Notes under the pieces: model-generated
What the model was told of the DNA's origin: nothing
Database searches by the model: none
The model's input: only the letters and a program-made list of their open reading frames with translations
Assembly (NCBI GenBank): GCA_022661535.1
Contig: JAKULF010000004.1
Location: 5,270,001 to 5,334,000, forward strand
Reading direction: 5' to 3'
Origin: Eutypa lata
Lineage: Eukaryota; Ascomycota; Sordariomycetes; Xylariales; Diatrypaceae
Length of the DNA stretch: 64,000 nt
Shown: piece by piece, positions 21,986-33,115 of the stretch
Layout: the number at the start of each line of letters is the position of its first letter
How positions within the stretch are numbered: the first letter of the stretch is position 1
Made by a program: the position numbers and the translations under genes

Positions 21986-24193
21986 TTAGGGAACTTGGGA
22001 CAGTTTATATTCGTTCCATTCGTCTTTTCCTCTCGGAATTCTTTCTGTTGGGTGCTGAGATCTGATATGAACCGCTAGATTATCGGTGCGGCTGTTCAAC
22101 TCACGGCAGCATGGACATTTGTACATTCTGTCACCATGTTTTGTTCTTTTGTGTCTGAGAAAAGATGTGTTTGCACTTTTCCCAGTATAGACCTTGTCGC
22201 AATCAAGACAACATTGGTTTCCAGATCCGGGCTCTCGACAGTCTTTCGAGATACTTTCTACGTTAGTACCGCGTTGTAATCAGATGTAAAGGGTAGGGGG
22301 AATGTTCTTACATAGACTTCGAAGAGCTTTCATTGGCGTACATGGGGAACATGTCTGATTCGACGGAGAGACTTCTTTTACTTTTTGAGTCATAGTGAGA
22401 GTGAGGAACCGCGAGGCAATTTTCCACGCATTGCCCTGGATACGGTTTGTCAATAATCCATGTTGGATCGTAGTATCCCCGGGGCCCATTATCCACTCTC
22501 TTCATGGGTGGCTGACAATAGTCGAGGGAATCAGACGATACAACAAGATCAGGCAGAATTTTGAGATCCGAACAGTGTTTGAGGACAAGTGATGTATACT
22601 TCTCTCGGTATATACATTTCCGAATTAGAGACTGTAAGAAGTAAGCATGGGTATCACCATACGTGACTACAGTGAGCATTTACCTGGCCAAGTAATAATA
22701 GGTAGTCCTGGACATGTTGTAGGCGTCTGAGGACCCCCATCGAAAGCATAAGCTTTGTCGCGCTCTCTATTCCCTCAATAACCGTATCCTCGATAACGGA
22801 GATATGCTCAGGAGCTAGGGCAAGTAGCAGATGAAGCTGGATAGCCTCCCTAAACCGATCATTGCGTACCTGACTGCATGACGTTTGGGATAAATCAGGA
22901 TTCACACATGGCAGACCGATCCTAGTAACAGAGAACTGATCTAAAAGGTTTGTCTGTAAGCCGAATCCTGCGAAGAGTTAGTTGTCATGGATTTGTACTA
23001 TAGTTGGTGCTATTCTCACCAGCTAGATACGTCATAAGTGTTGCCCAAGATCGAGACTTCTTTAACTTGGTGCACAGGCTGTCCGATTGAATATTATAAG
23101 ATTCCGGTCCAAGAATAGGAGAATTGGGTGGAATATGCATTTGAGAATGAGAAGCTAGTTGCGCCGAGGAATCACTTGTAATTAGGGGGGACGGGGAATG
23201 TCCTAGAGACATTGACATAGGGGGGCAAAAAGGTATATGGTTGTTGGTAGAGGTATTCTTGTATGCAATTGGTAGCTGACAAGAGTACAAAGTTCCAATA
23301 GAAGGGTTCGGGTCACCAAACATTGTCATGCCATATATCAGGGGTGAGATATGTGGAGGTGGCGTGGTTTGGCCTAATTCTTGGGTGAACTCCCCTGGAG
23401 CAAATGAGAGAGTTTGGTCATTGAATTGTGCACCAGTTCCTAGGTAGACAGATGTATCAAACGTTGATAGTTCTTTAGGTGGGATGTATACCTCCTGGCA
23501 CTTATCTGGAATGTATCCGGATGACACATATTCGTATACTGGACGGAGTCGTTCCTGCTCTTCCTTAGAGAATATGTCCGTGCTCCACTCAAAGAATATA
23601 TAGCCAGTATGGTCAATCCCAGACACAATTTTGGAAATACAGTGTTGAACAAGGATCGCCGCGAACGTGTCTCGAATACAAACAGGTGGCTTATCGTGTA
23701 GAATATCGCGAAGTGTGAGGAGACCGACCTCGCGCATACTGGATGCAGTTGGGTGAGTATCAAGCCACCCAGACAATACAGGGCAGCCATTCTGGATGAG
23801 ATAAGTTTTCAACACTGCATGATCCTCGTTGGTCTTGTGTTGCAGCCTAAGCAGTAGATGCCATTGATCCTGGCAAGTTGGTTGGTGCCGGCGAACGTAA
23901 GACTCTGGGGTTTGCAAGCGAGCAGATACAGGCTCATCCCTAGGCGAGGGCCAAGTGGGTTCTGGATCTGACTATCAGTATACTTGTTGTGGTTTCAATC
24001 GATATAATCGTTGACAATGGGTAGAGGGCATATACTCACCTCGGAAGTATTCAGGATTAGAGTGACTGGCAACCTGAGATTTTGGAAGGAACGCGTCTAA
24101 GAATGCGTTGCAAGCAATTAATCCGTCAAGACGGGCAAAGTTGTCCCTGTAAGTATTTTCCACGTTATTTGGTCCAACGAAGTCGCTCTTCAT
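21986..24193 (-). CDS. C2H2 zinc-finger transcription factor
   Basis: Likely DNA-binding regulator. Model on the minus strand: 24193-24040, 23967-23020, 22967-22684, 22631-22312, 22253-21986; 657 aa. Two C2H2 fingers lie at the extreme C-terminus in the last exon. The first has CLDC followed by HKRTKH. The second has CPCC followed by HIRSQH. Spacings are C-x2-C-x15-H-x4-H and C-x2-C-x12-H-x4-H. The rest is a 550-residue region without recognisable domain. It includes an N-terminal segment (YRDNFARLDGLIACNAFLDA), a Pro/Ser-rich middle and a helical part (RLQHVQDYLLLLGQ). The last acceptor (AAAG|T) is weak but is the one I found that keeps the finger frame. The gene lies about 5.4 kb from the first cluster gene and could control it, but nothing in its sequence proves that. 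Confidence 0.75.
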
Positions 24194-26948
24194 CGCTTAT
24201 ACGGTGCTTGATCGCTGCTTGAGTTGAGTAGGAAAGATGTTGAGTTGGCCTGGCCGAACATTGGATGGACGAAGCCGGAACATCAAGATACTTAAGGTCA
24301 TTTTCATGATTGGTTTTAACGGAGAACCAAACTTTGATGCTCATAGCTGTCGGTCCCGTCTGTTGCTGACCTGTGCACGGTAGAGTTACCAACGATGCTT
24401 TTTAATCAGTTGTCCTCATTCCGGAAACATATAATATTATCCCACGACGTACGGTCGTGTTGATAACAAGGCGGCTCAAAATCTCCACATTAGAAAAGTC
24501 GAGTTACTAATCAGCTCTACCCAGCTGGCTATACTTACCGCCTCTTTAGCTAGAACATTGGCAAAGCTGCTTACAAGTGCGTGTCGCTTGCATATGTAGA
24601 TACATAGCCACATATATACAAGATAGCCATATCATTCTTAAACCAAAGTTTCTACTATTATGTGAGTACCTATAAATTCACATAATCCAGAGGCTAACAT
24701 AGGTATGCTCGACTTCGGTAGCAAAGTTTCGGAGAAGCCAACTATTTCTGATGAGTCAGGGCGGACTATCCGTTCAATATTGGGTCTCCAAGAGTGCCCA
24801 ACTCGGCAATATCTTACCTATTTGTCAGGCGCATGAAAAAATGCCCCGCGATCTGCCCGGGCTTCCTGACGTATGCAGGTGAGGGGCTTCAATGCAAGAC
24901 GGTGACGTAACTGACTGGCCAAGATAGCTATAGAACGTGGGAAGCTTTTTAAACAAACGTATATCAAAAATACCCATCACATTAAGAAGACAATGCTATA
25001 AACGCGTAATCAAGATTATTTATTGTATGATAGGCGACAGAGACGATGGCCTCACCAAACCCCAACTGCGAAGGTAGTCTGGAGATTAGTTAGGTAAGGT
25101 AAAGCACAGAAGATAGGAGATAGACAGGGGGGTATAGTTAGTGGCCCAGCAAGAGGGTCTACAGGTACAGTTGCATTTGGCGACCCCGACGTAGTATGCT
25201 GAGCCCGAAAAAAATGCCGTATTACTAATTTAAAGTCTAGCATGCCTGGAGGTGGCTTAGCTGAAGAAAACAAAAGAAGTATTCTCCGAACCTATGACAA
25301 AGCAGTAAAATTAGCAGACCGGAACCGAGGAGACAAGCGGCTGAAGCAGCTCTAACGACCGTATTACTCGGAGTATACCTAGGTAAGTTATACAAGAAGA
25401 ATGAAGTAATTCACATAGCCTCTCGGCGGTAGAACAGAACCACAGCAGCAACACCAAGTTTATTAATAATGACCATCTCCCGTATGAAAAATTAGTTCCG
25501 GATTCGACCACATATAACCTTTTAATGCGCCGCGGTTCAACCATACGAAGTCAACGAGTTATTTTTGGATTTTCGCGATTTTCGTTTATAGGAATGCATT
25601 TAAGCTTTCTACAAATAACCATTGGGTGGCCAAAGAACAAGATGTTTATTGTATCATAAATGTCCGTTTGAGTCAAGATTGAAACAGTCTGACATGTTTT
25701 CCACCAACTTTGGGTATCTAACCACGCCACACAGATATTTCTGGCTAGCAGTTCAGTCGTTTCGTAGGTAGGTACATACACATAAGTCAACTACAAGAAT
25801 ATACATAACAGCGACTGAAATAAATCGGGAAATCGTGGGGATGATATATACCAGTTAATAATAGCTCAGCGTTGCCTTTCGTTGTCTTGAAATGGATAGA
25901 TCTGCACTCATTTATCAAACATCACGTACATCTCAACCCTCTCTTGCTTAAGATGCCTGAGCTCCGCCACGGATACCACATGAAGTGAATTTCTTTCTCT
26001 CAAAATGTTCTTGGAGCCTACTTGCAATGATTACGGCAAGCGCACCACGAGGCTGTGTTTACCAACGTTGGCGGCTTCCTATCTAAGACATAAGACCACG
26101 TTGGTCCTTAGAGCTCCGGAGGAGCTGTTTTAGTCAAGGTCCACGGTCTTGCGCTGAACCGAAGTGAAATACAAATTTTCTGCGTCAGTGAAAGAAGGCG
26201 CCCTCGCGTCCGGCTGTAATTTCTCTGGAGAGGCCATGCAGGTTGGAGAGTGCCGACACCATCTCACCAGGCTCGCTCAAGTCATGGAAAATAAGTGATC
26301 GCGTCTGCGGGACTGTCTTTGGGGGCAAACCCCAGAAAACCATTCGTCAAAGCATATATTTTGGTCCTGGTTCGGACTCCGACCGACTGGGACTGGGATA
26401 CAGAAGCAGCAGTGGGCGGTAGTTGCATCTGTGCTGTAAGTCATAGCCCTCTTTCAGGGGCTGCAACTATCGCTGGACCTCTCCGGGAAGCTATCATCTT
26501 CAACCACTCATCCCAGAAGGGCATCATCCGCCAAGACGGGAGCTCCAACTCTCGAAAACCAAGATCTATGAAGATTTGTCTTCGAGCACGGCAGCAGCAC
26601 TGCAAGCGGCACCATCGCTACGCAGGTCCTATGTTTGTAAGTCCAGGGTCGCTATGCGCTGGAATAGGAAGGGCTGATAAGAGTTAAATGAGCTCCAGGA
26701 CATGATGCATCCATCCCCATTGCAACATACTCCCATCACACTGACCAGCTTGTATTGTGAAACTCACTCCGGAAATAAAAGGGTTCCTTCCTACCACACG
26801 CTGTCGCCCGGTTCCGTTCTCCGCGTCTTGGGAGGACCCTATAAACACGGGTTACTTGTATTCACGCCATACTGATAACGAGGATGAAAACCGACGTTGT
26901 ATACCAAGTATATATAGTAAGTAAACAGTCAACAAGAAAGAATAACAC
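24194..26948. other. Gene-poor region
   Basis: About 2.7 kb without a supportable gene. The first 300 bases are the promoter side of the C2H2 gene. Short frames, the longest at 26295-26687 plus with 130 codons, have no recognisable motif. Confidence 0.5.
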
Positions 26949-26964
26949 AAAAAAGAACAAAAAA
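26949..26964 (-). terminator. RNA polymerase III terminator of the tRNA gene
   Basis: On the minus strand two runs of six T (from 26964-26959 and 26954-26949) follow the tRNA 3' end by about 46 nt. They are the first T runs of four or more downstream of it. Confidence 0.65.
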
Positions 26965-27009
26965 GAAAGGTTCGTAGTATCTCGATTTCTCGAGATGCAT
27001 CAGGAATTG

Positions 27010-27149
27010 AGCCCGATGCGGGGGTCGAACCCGCAACCTCGAGATAACCTCTTGGTGTAAGAGTCTACTCTAGGAATTAGCAAGGTTAATCAATGATAAG
27101 CTAGGAAGAAAGAACATACCTCGCGCTCTACCGATTGAGCTAACCGGGC
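27010..27149 (-). tRNA. tRNA-Lys(CUU) with two interruptions
   Basis: Mature parts on the minus strand are 27149-27120, 27064-27058 and 27045-27010. Joined, they fold into a complete cloverleaf. The acceptor stem is GCCCGGT/ATCGGGC with one G-U pair. The D arm is GCTC/GAGC. The anticodon stem is CGAGA/TCTCG, the loop CTCTTAA has anticodon CUU, and the T arm is GCGGG-TTCGACC-CCCGC. The A box (TAGCTCAATCGG) and B box (GGTTCGACCCC) are intact. The 12-nt segment 27057-27046, directly after position 37, is the normal tRNA intron site. It contains AAGAG, which pairs with the anticodon region CTCTT. A second, 55-nt segment (27119-27065) splits the anticodon stem between positions 30 and 31. It starts GTATGT and ends TAG like a spliceosomal intron. 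Discriminator base is U. Function depends on removal of the 55-nt segment. Confidence 0.85.
27065..27119 (-). other. GT-AG intron-like insertion inside the tRNA gene
   Basis: 55 nt read on the minus strand. The 5' end is GTATGT, a perfect fungal donor. The 3' end is GTAG. Branch-point candidates are TTGATTAAC and TTGCTAAT, about 15-25 nt before the end, and a pyrimidine-rich stretch (TTCTTTCTTCC) follows the donor. Removing exactly this segment restores the anticodon stem. The position, between nucleotides 30 and 31, is not where the eukaryotic tRNA endonuclease cuts. Confidence 0.7.
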
Positions 27150-28689
27150 AACCGAAGCTGCTTGTTGTTGAATTGAAAACCGACGGCTTAATGTGTAATA
27201 TAAGTGAAAAATTTTATGTGCACTAAATATATGGGGCCCGGGGGAAAGGCCGGGATGGGGCTACACTGAATCAAAACCCTACCCCTAAGTTTATAGAACC
27301 AGAGAAATGACTCATCCCATTTCTATCACATGCTGTTTCTAAGCAATAAAATGAAAGGAAAGAAAATATTTTATTTTATTTTAAAAATATACTTATATCA
27401 CCACATGGGACATGATAAGATCTGTATCAAATAGCATTTGGTTCCATCCCCTAACAAGGTAGTTCTAGAAAGCAATGATTATTCTACAAGACAAACGTAT
27501 TTCCGTGGACCATATACACTAATTTTGAATTGCCAAGGTTATTTTATTTAGTTGAATCCTAACAAGGGATATACACATCGCAGTCAAGAATCCATCGGTT
27601 CGTTGAGCAGCGAGCACCTAGATAAACAACAGATTATCATTATATTAGTACCAAACCAGAGATTTTACCCTTCTCAAATTCGGGTTACCTAGTTCGAAGG
27701 TTGCTATCATCCTAAGGTCTCATTCCACAGCTTGGGGTAGTTAGTTGGAACACACTTAGGCTTTGGCCATACTAACTAAGAGACAAGTTCCTTTACTACG
27801 ATAGAAGGAAACCCTTTAGAAAGTGAACATTATGGAACAACAAACTTAACGTATTATTCTACACATACAAGTTATAACATTGAAAATTTCATTAGTGGTA
27901 GCAAGCATACCATGCCTTGTGATCATAGAATGACCAAACCTCCTGTACTTGCAACAATGACTAGAGCTCTTTAAGACATATATATACACTCGATTCGGAT
28001 AGCACCTATAATATCACATACACATGGATCACTCTTTATGTTGACCTTTGCCATTGATAACACTTGCCATGTCTTTAACGACAGTTCCGAAGTATGTACG
28101 CGAGCTTGTATACCGAGTGACTGGTTACACGGTTCATCTTGCGAGCGCAAGTGAATTTGATGCGGACCGCAGGTGATTTCCCAGATGTAGAGTCTATTGC
28201 GGCGGCTATGTATTACTTGAAGTAAATTCTTGAGAGATTAGCTGTTTTTAACGCCTAGGCTTCGGCTCAGGCTCGGGTTGTCCGGTTGTTTGACCCGATA
28301 CTTACACGTATGCTGCGTTAGTCCTTCACAGTTGAAGTCCCTACTCGAATGTGGTTGGAGGTAATGGAGCGAGAAATAATAGTGCAGAAGCGGGGAGCCG
28401 GCAGGCCAACTCCTATCAGGCTGTTGGGTAACAACCTACGTAGGCGAAGTCATCTTACTTACTTTTTTGCATCTCGGATCGGTTGTTTATCATTGTCGCC
28501 CATCTCCGTGCCTTTGAACCTTCATTTACCGTATTCAGCGGTCCGATTCCAGCATCTCCGAAATCTTTTGTGTTATAGAGAGGCCAGTAGTTAGTCGCCT
28601 TAGACGAATATTATGGCGCTAGGTATGATTTGAATTCCAACCCCTGACTTCCCCTGCCGTCCCATACTCATTTCCCTTCTAGAGCAACG
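27150..28689. other. Gene-poor AT-rich region
   Basis: 1.5 kb upstream of the tRNA gene. No supportable gene. A frame at 28349-28594 (plus) has no recognisable motif. Confidence 0.5.
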
Positions 28690-29200
28690 CCAGAAGGATG
28701 GAGCACCACAGCGGAAATTTATAAGAACTCAGAGGCTACGGCGGCGAAACGTATTGCTACGATGCTTGGATATCTAACTCGCTGCTCCCTTCAGCGAAGC
28801 AACAGGGATCTTGCATGTCTCAGATCTTTCAGACATACGGCCAGAACATCCCCCAATCATGCACGCTGATCTGTTCGGACTGGTCTACGGAAATGATTGA
28901 GGAGCTCAAGAAGACTAAGTCTCAAGCTCTCGCCAAGGACCCTAACTCTATTCGGAGCCGTTGTGAACACACAGATTCTATCCGCCACGTCACGACTTGG
29001 TGGGTAAGTCTTCAATGTCTTTGTTAACCGTTATATCGCATCAGCCTAGGCTAAGTAAATTTCTTGTTGGTTTAAAATATGGCCGGTAACCACCAAAAAT
29101 GCCCATCTGAGACGATCCATGTATTGAAACCTGGTCGCGTCGTGGGAATATCGTCGTGGAAGGAGATTAGATGGCTGCTGGCGATGAAGCCAATCGGGGC
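28690..29200 (+). pseudogene. Decayed class I SAM-dependent methyltransferase
   Basis: Relics of a UbiE/COQ5-like methyltransferase are spread over shifted frames. Around 28697-28790 one frame reads EGWSTTAEIYKNSEAT, the usual N-terminal helix. At 28815-28930 another frame reads SQIFQTYGQNIPQ and SDWSTEMIEELKKTK, the region after the SAM motif. At 29118-29170 a third piece reads VLKPGRVVGISSWKEIRW, the post-motif III strand. The Gly-rich SAM-binding motif I expected between the first two pieces is missing. A GT at 28981-29010 could be an old intron donor. No continuous model is possible, so I call it a pseudogene. It sits just outside the cluster's regulator gene and may be a lost O-methyltransferase of the pathway. 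Confidence 0.65.
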
Positions 29201-29562
29201 TTTTTTTTTATTAATTCCTTTTTAAATAAAAGTTTCCGTTACCGCTTATCTTTTTTTGCTTGCATATATTGCACCACTAGCAGTGTACCTCTACTGTTAA
29301 ACTTAAAACCGCCTTTTTATGCTGTCAGCTGAGGGGATGCAAGATGTGTTTATGTAAGTATGTAATGTAGGACTGTCTAGAATCAGCATATTTACCGAAT
29401 GCAAGCAGTACTACCACACCGGGCATAAAGTATTACAGCACCCTTTCAAACTAATTAATAGCGTTCCATCATGATCTGTCTGCATCCCGAAACCTACCCT
29501 TGCTTTATTACTACTCCGATTTTCTAGATTCATATCCGTCACATCCCAGTGGAGATTTCGCC
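29201..29562. other. Promoter region of AflS-like gene
   Basis: Includes T-run and AT-rich sequence upstream of the coactivator gene. No TCGGNNNCCGA palindrome found here. Confidence 0.5.
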
Positions 29563-31105
29563 ATGGACACCTATATCACTCATGATGATCTAGAAAGGTA
29601 TGCTAGCGATATCGCGAGCGCGACCAACCTTCTCGTCGAGCAAGTTAAATATGTGGGCCGTAGTATTCCGAGCTCTCCGTCTTACCTTTTCGACACTCCT
29701 TCAAATGCCACACGTGACGACCCAAGCGAGCTGCACCGCGCCAGACAGAACCTTCTTGCGAGTTTAAAGCAATTTCAGATTTACCTGACACAGCCGCTTG
29801 ACTTCATTCAGCAGATAAGCAGCAAGGTGCGTTGCCACTGCTTTGCAGCCCCTACAATGTTGCCTATCAGGGCAAATGCAGACAGCTTACCGTACTATCC
29901 ATCCAAAGAGCCAAATTCTCGCGTGCTTGCGGTGGCTTGGTGACTTCCAGGTCCTTGCGTGCATCCCACTGAACGACAGCGCTCCTATGAAGGATGTCGC
30001 TGATCTCATTGGCGTTTCGGAAGGGCAACTATCTCGCATCGTGCGCATGACCGCGACGGCGGGGTTTCTGCGCGAACCGAGCCCCGGGTTCGTGACCCAC
30101 ACGGCCTTGTCCGCACGGTTCGTGACGCAGTCCTCGTTCCTGGATGCAGCCATGTTCCTAGCCGAGACCGGGGTTCCGGCAGCACTGCAAACGTCGGTGG
30201 CGACCAGGCTCCAGGGGCAGCCGGGCCAGTCTCCCGACACGGCCACGGCGTACGCCACGGCCTTCAACACCTCGCAACCCTTCTACTTGGCATGCGAGCA
30301 ACGAAAGAAACTACAACGACAATGGCCAGCATTTTCCCGTTGCACAGTGGACGCCGAAGAGGGCGTGATGGAGGTTCTAGGCCAGCTGGATTGGCTTCGG
30401 GTAGGAGATGCGTGCGTAGTGGACGTGAGTCTGTCTGCTTTGGCTTCTGGCGAAAATCAATTCACTGGCCCATTTTATCAGGGTACGGCTGATTGACTAG
30501 ATGTATAGGTATGTGCTCGCTCCACACATACGGCTACGGCTCTCGCCCAGCGATTTCCCACGCTCCAATTCATCGTTCAGCTAAGCGAACCGACATCCGT
30601 CACGAACAATGGTATCGAAATTGGTGAACATGAGAGTTCCGGTCGCCGGAATTCGAGAATTAGTTGCCAAACATACGCGCCGGGTTTCCCGCAGACCGTA
30701 CAAGACGCTGCTGTTTACATGTTCCAGGTGCCCCCGGCCGACCCGGGCCCGCTCCATTCTGCCGACGTGACCATTATCCCCACGTTGCGAGCTCACCTCA
30801 GTATTCTAAAGATTAAGCCAGCCGCTATCTTCGTCTTGGTCATACAGGTGCTTCCTAATCCAGGCTCGATCGAACCTTATATCGAAGAGGCCGCCCGCTT
30901 GCGCGATCTATGGAAGATGCAGCTGGGCAACGGACACGAGATGCAAGAGGAGGAATTGATCGCCATGATCAATAGCGTCATGGACGGCTTGGGAGGTTTG
31001 GTGATCGTCGACAAGCTGCAGTCTCGTTCTAGCGCCACCGTGGCCTTCAAGATTAAGTATCAAATCTTTGTGAATGGTCAGTCAGGATCGGAGTTCAGGC
31101 TATAG
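29563..31105 (+). CDS. AflS/MdpA-like pathway coactivator (O-methyltransferase fold)
   Basis: Homologues (AflS/AflJ in aflatoxin, MdpA in monodictyphenone) act with AflR-like zinc-cluster factors to switch on the pathway. Model: 29563-29826, 29909-30424, 30509-31105; 458 aa. Start is at MDTYITHDDLERYASDIA. Residues about 88-140 form the winged-helix dimerisation part of plant-type O-methyltransferases (RWLGDFQVLACIPLNDSAPM, then VADLIGVSEGQLSRIVRM). The usual SAM-binding Gly motif is replaced by VCARSTH at residues 261-267, followed by TATALAQRFPTLQFIVQ. Lack of the Gly-rich loop argues against catalysis, as in AflS. All three exons join in phase 0. This is the left-most intact gene of the cluster. 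No AflR partner is visible in the window. Confidence 0.88.
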
Positions 31106-32100
31106 ATCCTTCCAATAGAGCTGTAAAATAAATCTGAGGGCTTGTTTTTTTAATAATTTCCGATGTGTATCTTCGATAAGCGATAATGGATTGTAATTTA
31201 TATGACGTCTAGCTTCACAGTGATGCGAAAGGTCTAACCCAACCTAACTACTCCCATTTGACGGTCGAAGGTTCGTCTTAATGAAGGCCAAGGCGAATCT
31301 ACAATCAGGAGACTAATGTTCAGGACCATTCTAGTACTTTACATTGAAGTCTAAAATTCCCGGGTCCTTACGCCGGACATATCTCAGGGATGAGGATAGC
31401 CAACACGCTAGATACACTTTGAGAACATTAGTCGAGTCCTACCAGAGCAAACTTCCTGATAGTGCTATAGTATATTGCCATCATGCTAAAGAGGGTAATG
31501 GGGATATCCGTGGCCTGGATTATGCGAATAATAGTATTATAAGTCCATCTCCAATTCATGTTTACTCAACGTGGTCCTTACAGAGTGCACCAACAAGGTC
31601 ATTCAAGATGTGATGCGCTCTCACAGTACGGTTCTTCTACGATCACGAGGATGGCAGTTTTTATCATGTAATAAATCTGCAGCGGCTGTGACTTCGGCAG
31701 GATTGTCCTAGTGTTAATGGTAGGTAACGCCATTTTGACGCGAACATCCTTAGTTACCCATACTTTAGGAATCAACAAGCCGCCTTTTACCGGCATTGGA
31801 CGCCCGTTCACATCACATTACACGAGATTCGGGAGAGTAATCACACATACAGCTTATCGCCGGCACCGCATTTCGGAGATCGGAGTCCGGAAATGTCACG
31901 GGTACCGATAGTACAGCGTGGGTCTGGTTGATTGTTCAACATCATTGTTTCACGAATTATAATTATAAAATATTTCCTTTAATATTAAACCTATTAATGA
32001 CCCTGTTCTTATCTCGTTTTGTCCATATTTTAAGTTACCCTCATACTTGTATCGCACCCGAACTTACTGAGCATCCACCGCTGACTAATTACGTGTCAAA
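31106..32100. other. Intergenic, upstream of ketoreductase gene
   Basis: No gene. Contains the TCGG half-site array at 31873-31890, described separately. Confidence 0.5.
31873..31890. promoter_or_regulatory. Candidate imperfect AflR-type site
   Basis: TCGGAGATCGG overlaps TCGGAGTCCGG. The second fits TCGGNNNCCGA except for its last base. It lies about 210 bp upstream of the ketoreductase start. The same TCGGAGATCGG string recurs at 50206-50216 in another cluster promoter. Confidence 0.4.
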
Positions 32101-33115
32101 ATGTCTACTCCTTACATCCCTTACCGCCTTGATGGGAAGGTCGCCCTAGTTACGGGTTCAGGTCGAGGGATTGGAGCAGCCATAGCTGTCGAGCTGGGTA
32201 GGTGCGGTGCTAAAGTCGTCATAAATTATGCCAACTCCCGGGACTCGGCGGAGAAGGTGGTCAAGGAGATCAAGGACCTAGGATCGGATGCCGTAGCCTT
32301 CCAGGCGGATATCAGGAAGGTCCCCCAGACTTCCAAGCTCATGGATGAGGCAATGGCACATTTCGGAAAACTCGACATCGTGTGCAGCAACTCGGGAGTC
32401 GTAAGCTTTGGACACCTGGACGAAGTCACAGAAGTAGGTGATAAGACCCTTTATATGATTCTTCCTCCCAATTGCATTGGCGTGGAGGGCGATAAGACAG
32501 ACTAGCAGCAGCAGAACTGACAGTTGGTTCTTTACCACATCGCACAGGAGGAGTTCGACCGGGTCTTCAGCCTGAACACGCGCGGGCAGTTCTTCGTGGC
32601 GCGCGAGGCCTACCGGCGCCTCGGCGAAGGCGGCCGCATCGTCCTCATGTCGTCAAACACGGCCAAGGACTTGAGCGTGCCGCGACACTCGCTGTACTCG
32701 GGGTCCAAGGGAGCCATCGACTCGTTCGTGCGCGTGCTGTCTAAGGACTGCGGCTCCAGGAAGATCACCGTCAACGCCGTGGCCCCGGGAGGCACCGTCA
32801 CCGATATGTTCCACGAGGTCTCCCAGCACTATATCCCCGGCGGCGAGAAGTACACCGCAGAGGAGCGGCAAGAGGTATTTGGAGTCTTTTATTCTTCCTT
32901 CCTCCCTTGTTTGGCGTTTTTTGTCCCCTGTGACGTGATTTTTGCGAAGATTAGCTGATGCGGAGAATGGATGATGCTAGATGGCGGCTCATGCATCACC
33001 GTTAACTCGTAACGGGTACCCCGTGGATATTGCCCGTGTCGTCTGTTTCATCGCAAGCAAGGAAGGCGAGTGGATTAATGGAAAGACTATCACCGTTGAC
33101 GGTGGCGCGGCATAA
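32101..33115 (+). CDS. Versicolorin-reductase-like ketoreductase (MdpC type)
   Basis: NADPH-dependent SDR of the trihydroxynaphthalene/versicolorin reductase group. Homologues MdpC and AflM reduce hydroxyanthraquinones. Model: 32101-32433, 32548-32874, 32981-33115; 264 aa, the normal family length, with all introns in phase 0. It has the cofactor motif [18 protein letters not shown] in place of NNAG, and active-site Ser146/147 ([10 protein letters not shown]). The Tyr161-x3-Lys165 motif lies in [24 protein letters not shown] follows, and the end is the typical [11 protein letters not shown]. In related pathways this enzyme works with the scytalone-dehydratase-like protein (here at 49326-49997) to remove the C-6 hydroxyl of emodin and give chrysophanol. 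That role is inferred here. Confidence 0.92.

Noticed and set aside
26295..26687. 130-codon frame in the gene-poor middle
   Set aside because: No recognisable family; composition like non-coding sequence.
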